Source: Saccharopolyspora kobensis (lineage in GTDB: Bacteria; Actinomycetota; Actinomycetes; Mycobacteriales; Pseudonocardiaceae). From it: a stretch of 64,000 nucleotides of DNA. A program made the position numbers and the translations under genes. The notes under the pieces were generated by a model. It was not told the DNA's origin and ran no database searches. It worked only from the letters and a program-made list of their open reading frames with translations. The stretch spans positions 18,170 to 82,169 of the forward strand of contig NZ_FNVB01000006.1 in NCBI RefSeq assembly GCF_900108315.1. The letters run 5' to 3'. Every line of letters begins with the position of its first letter. The first letter of the stretch is position 1. Below are positions 11,199 through 20,799 of this stretch, piece after piece.

Positions 11199-11789
11199 TC
11201 AGCGGGGTGGTTGTTGCTGCTGGGGCTTGGCGAAGAAGGGGCGGCACTCCTGGGCCTGGTGAGCCGCCGCGTTGAGCTGCTGGTTCTGCTCCAGCTGGAC
11301 GAGCTTGTCCTTGAGGTCGAGCTGGCCGCCCTTGTCGAGCTCCTGCTGGACCGCGGTCATGCCCTCCTGGAAGCGCTGCTTGTCGGTCGGGTCGACCTGC
11401 TCGGCCTTCGCCCGGGCGCCGTGCAGGAGGTCCCGGACCTCGCCGAAGCTCTCCTGGAAGCCGGTGCCGAGCTGCTCGGCTCCCTTGACCGGCGGTGCAC
11501 CGAGGTCCTGCAGTCCGCGCGCCGCGTCGTCGGCGGCCTTCGAGGCGGCATCGATGCGGTTGATCACCGAGTCCTTCACCGTCCCGGTGTTGCTCTGATC
11601 CAGCGCAGGCAGGTTCTGCTGGGCCGCGCTGAAACCGCTGATCAGGCCGCACATCTTGCCGGTCCAGGCGACCGCCTCCGCGCTCGGCGCCTGCGGCGCG
11701 GGCGGCTCCGGGGCGCCCGCCGGGCCCCCGGCGCAACCTGCCAGCGCGAGCGGAACGGCGGCCAGCACGGCGGTGGAACGTAACTTCAT
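11199..11789 (-). CDS. lipoprotein of unknown function
   Basis: A protein of 196 residues. The start at 11789 is set by GAGGAG about 6 bases upstream; an ATG 15 bases earlier has none. The signal peptide ends in the lipobox LALAGC, so the mature protein should be lipid-anchored on the outer face of the membrane. A Pro/Ala linker is followed by a mainly helical region (IDAASKAADDAARGLQDL, EELDKGG-type helices) and two cysteines (KMCGL and QECRP) that may pair. No family is recognised. Confidence 0.75.
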   Translation of the reverse strand: MKLRSTAVLAAVPLALAGCAGGPAGAPEPPAPQAPSAEAVAWTGKMCGLISGFSAAQQNLPALDQSNTGTVKDSVINRIDAASKAADDAARGLQDLGAPPVKGAEQLGTGFQESFGEVRDLLHGARAKAEQVDPTDKQRFQEGMTAVQQELDKGGQLDLKDKLVQLEQNQQLNAAAHQAQECRPFFAKPQQQQPPR

Positions 11790-11903
11790 GCGCACTCCTC
11801 GCACAGATCGGAGTTGCCTTCGGCGTGCGGCCCAGACTCTCCCGCACCCGCGCTCACGCTCCGGAGCCCGGGGTGCGCGCTCGGGCGAAACCCCTGCGCA
11901 CGG

Positions 11904-11940
11904 CGAAGGGCGCCCTCCCCGGCGAGGAGGACGCCCTTCG
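11904..11940 (-). terminator. hairpin after hppA
   Basis: Nine base pairs (11904-11912 with 11932-11940) plus an inner CCTCC/GGAGG form a GC-rich hairpin 17 bases beyond the hppA stop. There is no T run, as is common in high-GC actinomycetes. Confidence 0.6.
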
Positions 11941-11956
11941 ACGGCGATCCGGCGCC

Positions 11957-14335
11957 TTATGAGGGCGCGCCGTTGACCGCCTTGTCATCGGAAGGCGATG
12001 ACTCGGCGATCGAGGTCGAGCGGCGCTTGGAGATCACCACCGCGACGACGATCACCGCGACCGCCACCACCGCGATGCCGATGCGCACCGGGTGGTTCGC
12101 GTCGGCCCCGACGGAGAAGGCCACCACGGCGGGCGCGATCAGCACCGACACCAGGTTCATCACCTTCAGCAGCGGGTTGATCGCCGGTCCGGCGGTGTCC
12201 TTGAACGGGTCGCCGACGGTGTCGCCGATGACCGTGGCGGAGTGCGCCTCGGAACCCTTGCCACCGTGGTGGCCGTCCTCGACCAGCTTCTTCGAGTTGT
12301 CCCAGGCACCACCGGAGTTGGCCAGGAAGATGGCCATCAGGGTGCCGGTGGCGATGGCACCGGCGAGGTAGCCCGCCAGCGGGCCGACGCCGAGGCCGAA
12401 GCCGACCGCGATCGGCGCCAGCACCGCGAGCAGACCGGGCGTGGCCAGCTCGCGCAGCGAGTCGCGGGTGCAGATGTCCACGACCCGCCCGTACTCGGGC
12501 CGCTCGGAGCCGTCCATGATGCCCGGCTTGTCCTTGAACTGGCGGCGCACCTCGTAGACCACTGCGCCCGCGGCGCGCGAGACCGCGTTGATCGCCAGCC
12601 CGGAGAACAGGAACACCACAGCAGCACCGATGACCACGCCCACCAGCACGTTCGGCGCGTAGACGAAGAACTCCGAGCGGCTGAGCGTGCCCGCCACGTC
12701 CGCCAGCGCCACACCGATGGCGTCGGTGTAGGAGCCGAAGAGCGCTGTCGCGGCCAGCACCGCGGTGGCGATCGCGATGCCCTTGGTGATCGCCTTCGTG
12801 GTGTTGCCGACGGCGTCGAGCTCGGTGAGGATCTTCGCGCCCTCGCCCTCCACGTCGCCGGACATCTCCGCGATGCCCTGGGCGTTGTCGCTGACCGGGC
12901 CGAAGGTGTCCATCGCGACGATCACGCCGACGGTGGTCAGCAGACCGCAGCCGGCCAGCGCGATGGCGAACAGCGCCACCGGCAGCGAACCGGACAGCAG
13001 GAACGCGCCGAACACCGCCGCACCGATGATCAGCGCGGTGTAGACGGCGGACTCGAAGCCGACCGACAGACCCGAGAGGATCACCGTCGCCGCGCCGGTC
13101 AGCGACGACTTGCCGACGTCCTGCACCGGGCGGTGCTCGGTCGCGGTGAAGTAGCCGGTCAGCTTGAGGATGACCACCGCGAGCAGGATGCCGATGATCA
13201 CCGCGACCATCGCGATGACCGCCGGGTTGCCGGGGGTCGCCTGCAGCTCGGGCGAGACGCCGTTGAGGTCGGCGAAGGAGCTGGGCAGGTACAGCAGCGC
13301 GGCGATCACGCAGAGCACCGCCGAGATCGCGGCCGAGATGTAGAACGACCGGTTGATCGCGACCAGCGCGTTCTCCCCGCCGCGGGCCTTGGTGATGTAG
13401 ACGCCGATCACCGCGGTCAGCACGCCGATGGCGGGCACGATCAGCGGGAACAGCAGGCCGTGCAGGCCGAACGCGGCGGTGCCGAGGATCAGCGAGGCGA
13501 CCAGGGTCACCGCGTAGGACTCGAACAGGTCGGCCGCCATCCCGGCGCAGTCGCCGACGTTGTCACCGACGTTGTCGGCGATGGTGGCGGCGTTGCGCGG
13601 GTCGTCCTCGGGGATGTTCTGCTCGACCTTGCCGACCAGGTCGGCGCCCACGTCGGCGGCCTTGGTGAAGATGCCGCCGCCGACTCGCATGAACATGGCC
13701 AGCAGGGCGGCACCGAAGCCGAAGCCCTCCAGCACGCGCGGCGCGCCACCGGCGTAGACCAGCACGACGAGCGCGGCGCCGAACAGGCCGAGGCCGACGG
13801 TCGTCATGCCGACCACGCCGCCGGTGCGGAACGCGACGCGCATGGCCTTCTCGCGTCCCTCACCGGCTTCGCGGGCGGCCGCCGCGACGCGCACGTTGGC
13901 GCGGGTGGACAGCCACATGCCGAGGTAGCCGATGGCCGCGGAGAACGCCGCGCCGAACAGGAAGAAGATCGAGCGACCGATCTGCTCGCCGACGGTTTCC
14001 GCGGGCAGTGCGAACAGCAGCAGGAACACGAGCACCGCGAAGATCGCCAGGGTGCGGAACTGCCGGTTCAGGTAGGCCGAAGCGCCTTCCTGCACGCCCT
14101 TGGCGATCTCCTGCATCTTGGCCGTGCCCTGGCCTGCGGCCAGCACCTCCTTGATCAGGACGTAGCCGAAGGCCAACGCGGCCAGAGCGATCACCATGAC
14201 CACGCCGACCACCGCGTAGTCGGCGCCGCCGAGTTCGATTCCGGAGGCTTGCTGGGCGAGGTCCATCCGGGTATGCGAGCTCGGTGGTGCAGCGCCCTGG
14301 GCCCAGCCGTGCTGGACCGGGGTGAGCAGGGACAT
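11957..14335 (-). CDS. hppA: membrane-bound proton-translocating pyrophosphatase
   Basis: An integral membrane enzyme of 792 residues and about 16 helices that couples hydrolysis of pyrophosphate to ion pumping. The pyrophosphate/Mg site is seen in DNVGDNVGDCAGMAADLFES at residues 254-273. At residues 510-519 the sequence GNTTKAITKG carries Lys in the position that, in this family, marks potassium-independent, proton-pumping enzymes. The start at 14335 follows AGGAGGA. It is divergent from the helicase gene across a 425-bp gap. Confidence 0.95.
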   Translation of the reverse strand: MSLLTPVQHGWAQGAAPPSSHTRMDLAQQASGIELGGADYAVVGVVMVIALAALAFGYVLIKEVLAAGQGTAKMQEIAKGVQEGASAYLNRQFRTLAIFAVLVFLLLFALPAETVGEQIGRSIFFLFGAAFSAAIGYLGMWLSTRANVRVAAAAREAGEGREKAMRVAFRTGGVVGMTTVGLGLFGAALVVLVYAGGAPRVLEGFGFGAALLAMFMRVGGGIFTKAADVGADLVGKVEQNIPEDDPRNAATIADNVGDNVGDCAGMAADLFESYAVTLVASLILGTAAFGLHGLLFPLIVPAIGVLTAVIGVYITKARGGENALVAINRSFYISAAISAVLCVIAALLYLPSSFADLNGVSPELQATPGNPAVIAMVAVIIGILLAVVILKLTGYFTATEHRPVQDVGKSSLTGAATVILSGLSVGFESAVYTALIIGAAVFGAFLLSGSLPVALFAIALAGCGLLTTVGVIVAMDTFGPVSDNAQGIAEMSGDVEGEGAKILTELDAVGNTTKAITKGIAIATAVLAATALFGSYTDAIGVALADVAGTLSRSEFFVYAPNVLVGVVIGAAVVFLFSGLAINAVSRAAGAVVYEVRRQFKDKPGIMDGSERPEYGRVVDICTRDSLRELATPGLLAVLAPIAVGFGLGVGPLAGYLAGAIATGTLMAIFLANSGGAWDNSKKLVEDGHHGGKGSEAHSATVIGDTVGDPFKDTAGPAINPLLKVMNLVSVLIAPAVVAFSVGADANHPVRIGIAVVAVAVIVVAVVISKRRSTSIAESSPSDDKAVNGAPS

Positions 14336-14760
14336 CCGTCCTCCTGGGTTGTGCTCGGTTCAGCACCGGAGACCTGCCGGCTCGCGACCGGCTCCAGTGC
14401 GCGGTAGGCGGCCCCGCCCGGTACGGCCCGTGATCGTCCGCTGGCCGTCCGTGGCGACGTCGTGGCTCGGGAGTCTATTCAGGCCACGAGTGGCTTACCT
14501 CACGGTGTGATACGCACCTCTCTCCGACGTGGGAATCTGTTACCTGTTTATCGATTCAGAGGCGTACTTGATCACCCGTTCGGCCCGATCTTGATTTGGC
14601 CCAATCGGGTGACATGAGGTATATAGCGCCGTTTCGCGGACGTCGGCGCGGCAGCGGACCGCCGTGGACCGGAACCAGCCGATCGGGCGATACCGACACA
14701 GCTGCGGAAACCCGGAACACGTGCGCGGCCCCCGCGCCGCTCTGTGCGAGGCTCGCTGCT
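14336..14760. other. divergent regulatory region hppA / helicase
   Basis: This 425-bp gap carries no supported gene. The part 14500-14630 is clearly AT-richer than the surroundings and contains promoter-like patches such as GGTATATAGCG near 14618-14628 and TTGATT at 14591-14596, but their spacing (23 bases) is too long for one standard promoter. Promoters for both flanking genes are expected here. Confidence 0.4.
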
Positions 14761-17139
14761 GTGCGCGCTGCGGAGCAGAACAGAGGGAAGCGGTTGCTCG
14801 ACCGCGTGTTGGCGGGCGTGCCGACCGGCGAATCGCCGATCCGCCACGTCGCGCAGCTGCCGAACCGATCGGCCCGCACCACCGACTGGCCGGAGTGGGC
14901 CCCGCCGCAGCTGATCGAGGCGCTCCGCGAGCGCGGCGCCGACGCGCCGTGGGTGCACCAGGTCGAAGGCGCGGAGGCCGTCCGGGCCGGCGAGCACGTG
15001 GTGGTCGCCACCGGCACCGCATCGGGGAAGTCGCTGGTCTACCAGCTGCCGGTGCTGTCCCGGCTGCTCGAAGAGCGCCGCGCGACCGCGCTCTACCTGG
15101 CGCCGACGAAGGCGCTGGGAGCCGATCAGCTGCGCACCGTCGACGAACTCGGACTGAAGGAGATCCGCGCGGTCACCTTCGACGGCGACACACCGCAGGT
15201 GGAGCGGGACTGGATCCGCGCGCACGGCCGGTGGATCTTCACCAACCCGGACATGCTGCACTACGGGATCCTGCCCGGGCACAGCCGCTGGGCCCGGTTC
15301 TTCCGGCAGCTCACGCACATCGTGGTGGACGAGTGCCACACCTACCGCGGCGTGTTCGGTTCGCACGTCGCGCTCCTGCTGCGCCGACTGCGCCGGATCG
15401 CGCAGCACTACGGCGCGGATCCGGTCTTCGTGCTCGCCTCCGCCACCGTGTCGGACCCGGACGCGCTGGCGCAACGCCTCACCGGAGCGCCGTGCCGCGC
15501 CATCACCGACGACGGATCACCGCGGGGCGCGCGCACCATCGCTCTCTGGGAACCGCCGCTGCTGGACGAGATCATCGGCGAGAACGGCGCTCCGGTGCGC
15601 CGTGCCGCGGGCACCGAGGCCGCGCGGATCATGACGGAACTGGTCATCGAGGACGCCCGCACGCTGGCGTTCATCCGGTCCCGGCGCGGCGTCGAGCTGG
15701 CAGCGATCGCCGCGCAGCGCGCACTGTCCGAAGTGGATGATTCGCTGCCCGGCAAGGTCGCCGCGTACCGCGGCGGATACCTGCCCGAGGACCGGCGCGA
15801 GCTGGAGCGCTCGCTGCTCACCGGCGAGCTGCGCGCGGTGGCCACCACCAACGCGCTCGAACTCGGCGTCGACATCTCCGGCCTCGACGCCGTGGTGGTC
15901 GCCGGCTACCCGGGCACGCTCGCGTCCTTCTGGCAGCAGGCCGGTCGCGCCGGACGCGACGGCGAGGGCGCGCTGGTGGTGTTCGTGGCGCGGGACGACC
16001 CGCTGGACACCTACCTCGTGCACCACCCGCCCGCGATGCTCGACCGGCCGGTCGAGGCGACGGTGCTCGACCCGACCAATCCGTACGTGCTCGAACCGCA
16101 CCTGGCCTGCGCCGCCGCGGAACTACCGCTCGACGAGGAGTCGTTCGCGATCTTCGGCGGCGAGGCCGCGCGAAGCGCGGTGCAGGCCCTCACCGCGGAC
16201 GGGGTGCTGCGCAAGCGCCCGCACGGCTGGTTCTGGACCTCCCGCGAACGTCCACACCGGAACGTGGAGCTGCGCGGCGCCGGCGGCCACCCGATCGCCG
16301 TGGTCGAAGGCGACTCCGGCCGGATGCTGGGCACCGTGGACCCGGACTCCGCCTGCGGCACCGTGCACCCGGGCGCCGTCTATCTGCACCGCGGCGAGTC
16401 CTTCGTGGTCGACGACCTGGATCTGGAGACCGGCATCGCGCTGGTGCACGCGGAGAGCCCGGACTGGACCACCTCACCGCGCAACGTCGTGGACATCTCG
16501 GTGCTGCGGACCATCGAGCAGCACGACACCGGCCGGGGCGTGACGGTCTGCCTCGGCGAGGTGGAAGTCACCTCGCAGGTCGTCGGCTACCTGCGGAAGC
16601 GGCCGTCCGGGCAGGTGCTGGACCAGGTCGCGCTGGACCTCCCCGCGCAAACCCTGCTGACCCGCGCCGTCTGGTACACGGTCGGCGAGGAACTGCTGAT
16701 GAGCAGCGCGCCGGGGGGCGCCGGGCTGGAACCGGCGCGCATCCCCGGCGCGCTGCATGCCGCCGAGCACGCGGCGATCGGCCTGCTACCGCTGTTCGCG
16801 ACCTGCGATCGTTGGGACATCGGCGGGGTGTCCACCGCGATGCACGCCGACACCGGGGAGGCAACGGTGTTCGTGCACGACGGGCATCCGGGAGGGGCCG
16901 GATTCGCCGATCGCGGTTATGCCGCATTGATCCCGTGGTTGGCCGCGACGCGGGAAGCGATCGCTTCCTGCGACTGCCCGGCTGGTTGCCCGTCCTGCGT
17001 TCAGTCGCCCAAGTGCGGGAATGGCAACGAACCGCTGGACAAGGCAGGGGCGGTGGCTGTTCTCGATGCGGTGTCGACCGTGCTCGGGGGCGGCACCGGT
17101 GGACCGGCTGGGCTGCACGACGGTCCGCAACAGGTCTGA
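14761..17139 (+). CDS. DEAD/DEAH-box helicase with DUF1998 domain (MrfA/YprA-like)
   Basis: Superfamily 2 helicase of 792 residues from the GTG at 14761; a longer frame from 14596 exists, but its extra part reads like non-coding sequence. Motif I is ATGTASGKS with Lys90, motif II is DECH, motif III SAT and motif VI QAGRAGRD. The C-terminal DUF1998 domain ends with a four-cysteine cluster (CDCPAGCPSC) and a fifth Cys in PKCGNG, as in MrfA, a 3'-5' DNA helicase for mitomycin-type damage in Bacillus. A repair role is likely by family only. Confidence 0.9.
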   Translation: MRAAEQNRGKRLLDRVLAGVPTGESPIRHVAQLPNRSARTTDWPEWAPPQLIEALRERGADAPWVHQVEGAEAVRAGEHVVVATGTASGKSLVYQLPVLSRLLEERRATALYLAPTKALGADQLRTVDELGLKEIRAVTFDGDTPQVERDWIRAHGRWIFTNPDMLHYGILPGHSRWARFFRQLTHIVVDECHTYRGVFGSHVALLLRRLRRIAQHYGADPVFVLASATVSDPDALAQRLTGAPCRAITDDGSPRGARTIALWEPPLLDEIIGENGAPVRRAAGTEAARIMTELVIEDARTLAFIRSRRGVELAAIAAQRALSEVDDSLPGKVAAYRGGYLPEDRRELERSLLTGELRAVATTNALELGVDISGLDAVVVAGYPGTLASFWQQAGRAGRDGEGALVVFVARDDPLDTYLVHHPPAMLDRPVEATVLDPTNPYVLEPHLACAAAELPLDEESFAIFGGEAARSAVQALTADGVLRKRPHGWFWTSRERPHRNVELRGAGGHPIAVVEGDSGRMLGTVDPDSACGTVHPGAVYLHRGESFVVDDLDLETGIALVHAESPDWTTSPRNVVDISVLRTIEQHDTGRGVTVCLGEVEVTSQVVGYLRKRPSGQVLDQVALDLPAQTLLTRAVWYTVGEELLMSSAPGGAGLEPARIPGALHAAEHAAIGLLPLFATCDRWDIGGVSTAMHADTGEATVFVHDGHPGGAGFADRGYAALIPWLAATREAIASCDCPAGCPSCVQSPKCGNGNEPLDKAGAVAVLDAVSTVLGGGTGGPAGLHDGPQQV

Positions 17140-17245
17140 GCACAGAGGAACTGGTGCGTGCTCGGGGAGGTGCGGGGTCCGGTCGTGTCGGGGAGCCCGG
17201 GCGCGGGTGCCGATCCGGTCGGCGCCGGCACGGTCGGCAGGTTCG

Positions 17246-17911
17246 TCACCTGCGTGCCGCGAGGAGTTCCGCCACGTCTGCGTTGTTGTCAAGGTTCTCG
17301 CGACCCGTGCGGAGCGCGTCCTGCACGAAGTCCGGGGCGGGCAGCCGCCAGGCGCAGACCTCCGGCTTGACCCGCCAGTGCACCGCGCCACCCGGGTAGG
17401 CGGTCGGCGGCATGGCCACCCAGCTTCCCTTGCCGTGCAAGCGGATTCCGGGCACGTCGGCCAGTTCCGCGGCGAGCTCGCCGCCGCTGGCCATCAGGAA
17501 GTACCAGCGACCTCGCGGGGTCGCCACGATCGGCACCGGGAAGCCCAGGGCGCGCAGCACCGAGGCGCCGGCCCGGCCGAGAGCCGCGTCGACCTCGAGC
17601 GCGTCGACGGTGTGCCCGGTGGCGATCAGCAGGCTGTAGGGGTGCTCGGCCCACCAGGCCGTGACCTCGTCGGGGTTGGTGCCGAGCCGCGTCTGCCAGT
17701 CGCGGTGCACCGGCATCGGGCCGTGCTCCTGGCGGCCATGCCTGCCGATCCAGCGGTCTTCATCGGGGTAGGTTCCGGGAAGGACCGGCCAACCGCGCGA
17801 GGCGAATCCGATTGCCTGCACGCGCAGTTCGATCCGGCTGCTGGTCAACCCGGCCGGGTGGGCCGGGACGCCGCGGAAGGCACCTTGCCACCTCTCCGCC
17901 GACCAATGCAT
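17246..17911 (-). CDS. bifunctional DNA primase/polymerase N-terminal domain protein
   Basis: A protein of 221 residues starting at 17911, where GAGGAGG lies upstream; the frame is open much further but the extension is Arg/Ser-rich non-coding sequence. It matches the prim-pol N-terminal fold (archaeo-eukaryotic primase superfamily): GFASRGWPVLPG, then SLLIATGHTVDALEVD, TPRGRWYFL and GSWVAMPPTAYPGG. No helicase or second domain follows, so it is a stand-alone prim-pol module. Such proteins occur in mobile elements and as chromosomal genes; its activity cannot be told here. Confidence 0.75.
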   Translation of the reverse strand: MHWSAERWQGAFRGVPAHPAGLTSSRIELRVQAIGFASRGWPVLPGTYPDEDRWIGRHGRQEHGPMPVHRDWQTRLGTNPDEVTAWWAEHPYSLLIATGHTVDALEVDAALGRAGASVLRALGFPVPIVATPRGRWYFLMASGGELAAELADVPGIRLHGKGSWVAMPPTAYPGGAVHWRVKPEVCAWRLPAPDFVQDALRTGRENLDNNADVAELLAARR

Positions 17912-18199
17912 CTGTTCCGCCTCCTCGTTCCACAGTGGGCGGTGGACCGGTGGTCTCGGGGAACCACCTGGTTCGCGACCTCTTTGTCGTGAACTTCGAG
18001 TCTTCCCGCTCACACCTCCAATCAACGGCATGACACCCCGCTGAGTACACCCCGCGTCGGCGACCGGTCGTCCAGCCGCGACGAACGCCTCCGAGCAGAA
18101 CACGACCACCGAAAGATCAACCGGGTGAACGGTTCCCGAACTGCTGCTGGCGCGTGCGTCGCCGTCCGCTGGCGGACCGTTCGTCGACCGTTCGTCGTG
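17912..18199. other. intergenic, no gene seen
   Basis: About 290 bases between the prim-pol gene and the end of the tad operon. The upstream part should hold the prim-pol promoter. No RNA gene or coding frame is convincing. Confidence 0.5.
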
Positions 18200-18230
18200 G
18201 CGGGGCCGATCACTATTCGATCGGCCCCGC
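18200..18230 (-). terminator. terminator of the tad operon
   Basis: A 12-bp perfect stem (18200-18211 with 18219-18230) with a 7-base loop. It overlaps the stop codon of the last tad gene at 18213-18215, so the hairpin is partly coding. No T run follows. Confidence 0.7.
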
Positions 18231-18557
18231 GTGCGCCCGTGATCTGGCCTTTCCGCCCAGCAGCACGATGGCCGGAAGATCGGCTTCGACCGTGACGCGG
18301 GCGTTCCAGCCCTCCAGCAGGCACTCGACGACCGCCGCGCGCATGCCCTCCGCCACCTGCGCGGCCCGCTCGCACGCCGACTCCGCCCCGCTCGGCGCGT
18401 GCGCAGCGGCGGCCAGCGCCGCGAGATCGGCAGCGCCTTCCGCGCGGTGCCGGGCGATGGTCGCAGCACCGATCTGGAGAACTAGCACGAGCACCGCGAG
18501 CAGCGCCAGCACCAGGATCGCGGACAGCGCCGTCGCCGCGCCCCTGTCGCGGTTCAT
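18213..18557 (-). CDS. TadE-like pilus/secretion protein (Rv3654c-like)
   Basis: A protein of 114 residues whose ATG overlaps the stop of the preceding tadE gene (ATGA). After a short basic start comes a membrane segment (LSAILVLALLAVLVLVLQIG), then RHRAEGAADLAALAAAA, a pattern typical of minor pseudopilin-like TadE/TadG proteins. Two cysteines (SACER and VECLL) follow. It is the last gene of the tad operon and probably a minor pilin or assembly factor at the membrane. Confidence 0.85.
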   Translation of the reverse strand: MNRDRGAATALSAILVLALLAVLVLVLQIGAATIARHRAEGAADLAALAAAAHAPSGAESACERAAQVAEGMRAAVVECLLEGWNARVTVEADLPAIVLLGGKARSRAHAGPIE

Positions 18558-18940
18558 CGCACCACCTGCTCATCGACACCAGGTTCGAGCACGGCCACCG
18601 CCCGCGCGTGCAGCCAGCGACCGGGCAGCTGAGCGGGCAACGGCATGCTCACCTCCGCGCGGACGACATCGCCGTCCACCTGCACCTCCAGCACGGCACC
18701 GGCCGGAGCCATCCGGTGCACCGCCTCGTCGACCCGGGCCCGATCACCGCGCGCGACCAGACGGGCCGCCTCCACCGCCGCATCGGTGCAGCGGAGGTGG
18801 CCGATCAGCGCGTTGGTGCCGACCAGTCCCAGCACGAACACGGCGATCACCGAGCAGATGCCCAGCGCCGCTTCGACCGTCACCGCGCCGCGATCGGCCG
18901 CTCCGGCACCGCGCGGTGCCGGAGCCACCTGTGCAGCCAT
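18554..18940 (-). CDS. tadE: TadE-family minor pilin
   Basis: A protein of 128 residues with the TadE signature near the N-terminus: RGAVTVEAALGICSVIAVFV, where the Glu after the hydrophilic leader is the usual fifth residue of a processed pseudopilin. The rest is extracellular. The ATG overlaps the stop of the DUF4244 gene and its own stop overlaps the next start, so the three genes are translated as a coupled set. The predicted role is a minor subunit of the Flp-type pilus. Confidence 0.85.
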   Translation of the reverse strand: MAAQVAPAPRGAGAADRGAVTVEAALGICSVIAVFVLGLVGTNALIGHLRCTDAAVEAARLVARGDRARVDEAVHRMAPAGAVLEVQVDGDVVRAEVSMPLPAQLPGRWLHARAVAVLEPGVDEQVVR

Positions 18941-19155
18941 CAGATACCGCCACCCTCCAGACCGCGTTCGATGAGGCCGGTCAGGGCTTCCTTGATCGTG
19001 CCGCCGGTGACGATCTCGAACAGCAGCGAGGCGAACGCGACCGCGGCCACCGTTCCCATCGCGTACTCGGCGGTCGTCATCCCGCCATCGCCGTGCAGCA
19101 ACGCCCGCAGCCTGCGAGCCGCCGACCACCGGACAGTCATGATCGATCTCGTCAT
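18940..19155 (-). CDS. DUF4244 Flp-type prepilin
   Basis: A protein of 71 residues. The start at 19155 is chosen over 19179 because GGAGGAG lies 5 bases upstream. The sequence GDGGMTTAEYAMG contains the class IVb prepilin motif: Gly followed by four residues and Glu-Tyr (G/MTTAEY), then a hydrophobic helix. This predicts cleavage by a TadV/CpaA-type prepilin peptidase and assembly as the major pilin. No peptidase gene is in the operon. Confidence 0.88.
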   Translation of the reverse strand: MTRSIMTVRWSAARRLRALLHGDGGMTTAEYAMGTVAAVAFASLLFEIVTGGTIKEALTGLIERGLEGGGI

Positions 19156-19309
19156 GTTCTCCTCCACTCTTCCGTCCACATAGAACTGATTCGGACGTGA
19201 CCGCTCTCCGCGGCTTGATCGCCCGAAAAACCCCTCTGCACAGGTACTTCCGGATCACCGGAGATCTGCGGTGCGCCGACGACCAACGGGCGCCGGGCTC
19301 CGCAGGCGG

Positions 19310-20011
19310 CTACCCCGGCACGGCGAGCCGGTTCAGGGTGCCCGCGACCACTGGCACCACGCCCAGGCACAGGAACGCGGGCAGGAAGCACAGGCCGAGC
19401 GGCGCGGAGATCCACACCGCTGCTCGTTGCGCGCGTGCTTCGGCCTGCTCGGCGACCGTGGCGCGGGCACGCTCGGCCAGCTCGGCCGCCACCTCCGCCA
19501 GCCCCTGACCCGTGCGCGCGGTTCGCCGCGCCGCGCGGGCCAGTTCGGCGGTGTCCGGGTTGGCCAGCGCAGGCTCCCAGCTCGTCACCGCGTCCGATCC
19601 CAGCGCGAGGTGAGCGGCTACTTCGCGCAGGGTTCGGCGCGCGCTGCCGGTCAGTTCCTCGGCCACCGCCCGCACGACCACCGGCACCGGCAGGCCCGCC
19701 CGCATCCCCGCCGCGAGCAGGTCCCAGCCCGCGGCCAGCACCAGCGGATCCGTCCGCTCCCGTCTTCGCTCCATCAGCGCTGACCAGCGGCGTGCGGCGA
19801 GCGCGGCCGCCAGCCCGATCAGCACGCCCATGACCAGGCCGAACACCTGCACCGCGACCGATCCCACGGCCAGCGGGAGCGCCCATGCGGTGACCGCAAC
19901 CCGCTGCCGGGGCCGGGAGCGCGGGCGCAGAACCCGCAGCCGGTGCCGCGCCGAGCCCGTGGGAGCGATCAGCACCGCGGCCGCCACGAGCACGGGCACC
20001 GCTTCGATCAC
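19310..20011 (-). CDS. tadC: TadC-like type II/IV secretion inner-membrane protein
   Basis: A protein of 233 residues from the GTG at 20011, which overlaps the stop of tadB (GTGA). It is a type II secretion F-domain protein: two membrane segments near the start, a cytosolic helical domain with AAGMRAGLPVPVVVRAVAEE, ARRTARTGQGLAEVAAELAE, and a C-terminal hydrophobic hairpin. With TadB it should form the inner-membrane platform on which the TadA ATPase acts. Confidence 0.88.
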   Translation of the reverse strand: MIEAVPVLVAAAVLIAPTGSARHRLRVLRPRSRPRQRVAVTAWALPLAVGSVAVQVFGLVMGVLIGLAAALAARRWSALMERRRERTDPLVLAAGWDLLAAGMRAGLPVPVVVRAVAEELTGSARRTLREVAAHLALGSDAVTSWEPALANPDTAELARAARRTARTGQGLAEVAAELAERARATVAEQAEARAQRAAVWISAPLGLCFLPAFLCLGVVPVVAGTLNRLAVPG

Positions 20012-20799
20012 GATTGCACCACCTCCGTCAGCCGCAACGTCCAGCTCGCACCGGCCGCCAGCAGCGCCGCTCCGACCAGCAAGAGCAGTTGTCCGAACAT
20101 CCCGTCGTTGAGCACCGCCAGCGGATCGGCCCCGAGCGCTTCGCCGAACAGCAGGCCGCAGACCGGCAACCCGGTGAGCACCGCCGCCGTCGAACGCGGA
20201 CCGGCCAGCTTCGCCTCGACGCCGCGGTGGAACGCCGTTCGCCGCTCGACATCGCGGCGAACGGCGTCGAGCAGGTCGGCCAGCGCGACGCCGTGCCGCT
20301 CCGCCAGCGCCCACGCCCTGGCGACCCGCCCCAGCGGTGCGCGCGGCTCGACGAGGTCGTGGCCGCGCAGAACCGCCGCCACATCACCGCCGAGCCGCAC
20401 CGTGGCCGCCATGTCCCGGAAGACACCGGCGACCGCCGGCCCGGCCTCGGCCGCAGCACCTTCCGCTGCCGCAGCCGGATGCGCACCCGCTCGCAACTGC
20501 GCGACCAGCAGCCGCAGCCCGGCCGTCAACTCGTCGGCCCTGGCGAGGCGGGCCCGCCGCCCGCGCAGAGATCGCCAGTGGTGCCCGCCGAGCAAGGCCA
20601 GCCCGGCCCCGGCCAGAAGGCCCGCCGGACCGGCGAGAGCCAGTCCGACGACCGCCGCTGCTGGCACGACGAGAAACCGCATGCTGCGCACCGACCCGAG
20701 CACCACGCGGACCTGCCGAGAGCGGAGCCGGTCGCGAGCGTTGATCTCCGGCCAGCACAGCACCGCCACCACGGCCAGCAGCAGCGCCAGGATCAGCAC
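20008..20799 (-). CDS. tadB: TadB-like inner-membrane platform protein
   Basis: A protein of 263 residues from a GTG start at 20799, overlapping the tadA stop by 7 bases. It has N-terminal membrane segments, a central F-domain (LTAGLRLLVAQLRAGAHPAA, GVALADLLDAVRRDVERRTA) and membrane helices at the C-terminus. It is the paralogue and partner of TadC. Confidence 0.88.
   Translation of the reverse strand: MLILALLLAVVAVLCWPEINARDRLRSRQVRVVLGSVRSMRFLVVPAAAVVGLALAGPAGLLAGAGLALLGGHHWRSLRGRRARLARADELTAGLRLLVAQLRAGAHPAAAAEGAAAEAGPAVAGVFRDMAATVRLGGDVAAVLRGHDLVEPRAPLGRVARAWALAERHGVALADLLDAVRRDVERRTAFHRGVEAKLAGPRSTAAVLTGLPVCGLLFGEALGADPLAVLNDGMFGQLLLLVGAALLAAGASWTLRLTEVVQS

Noticed and set aside
12092..14407. 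A 771-codon open frame opposite hppA
   Set aside because: His/Arg/Asp-rich low-complexity sequence, typical for the antisense frame of a high-GC membrane gene.
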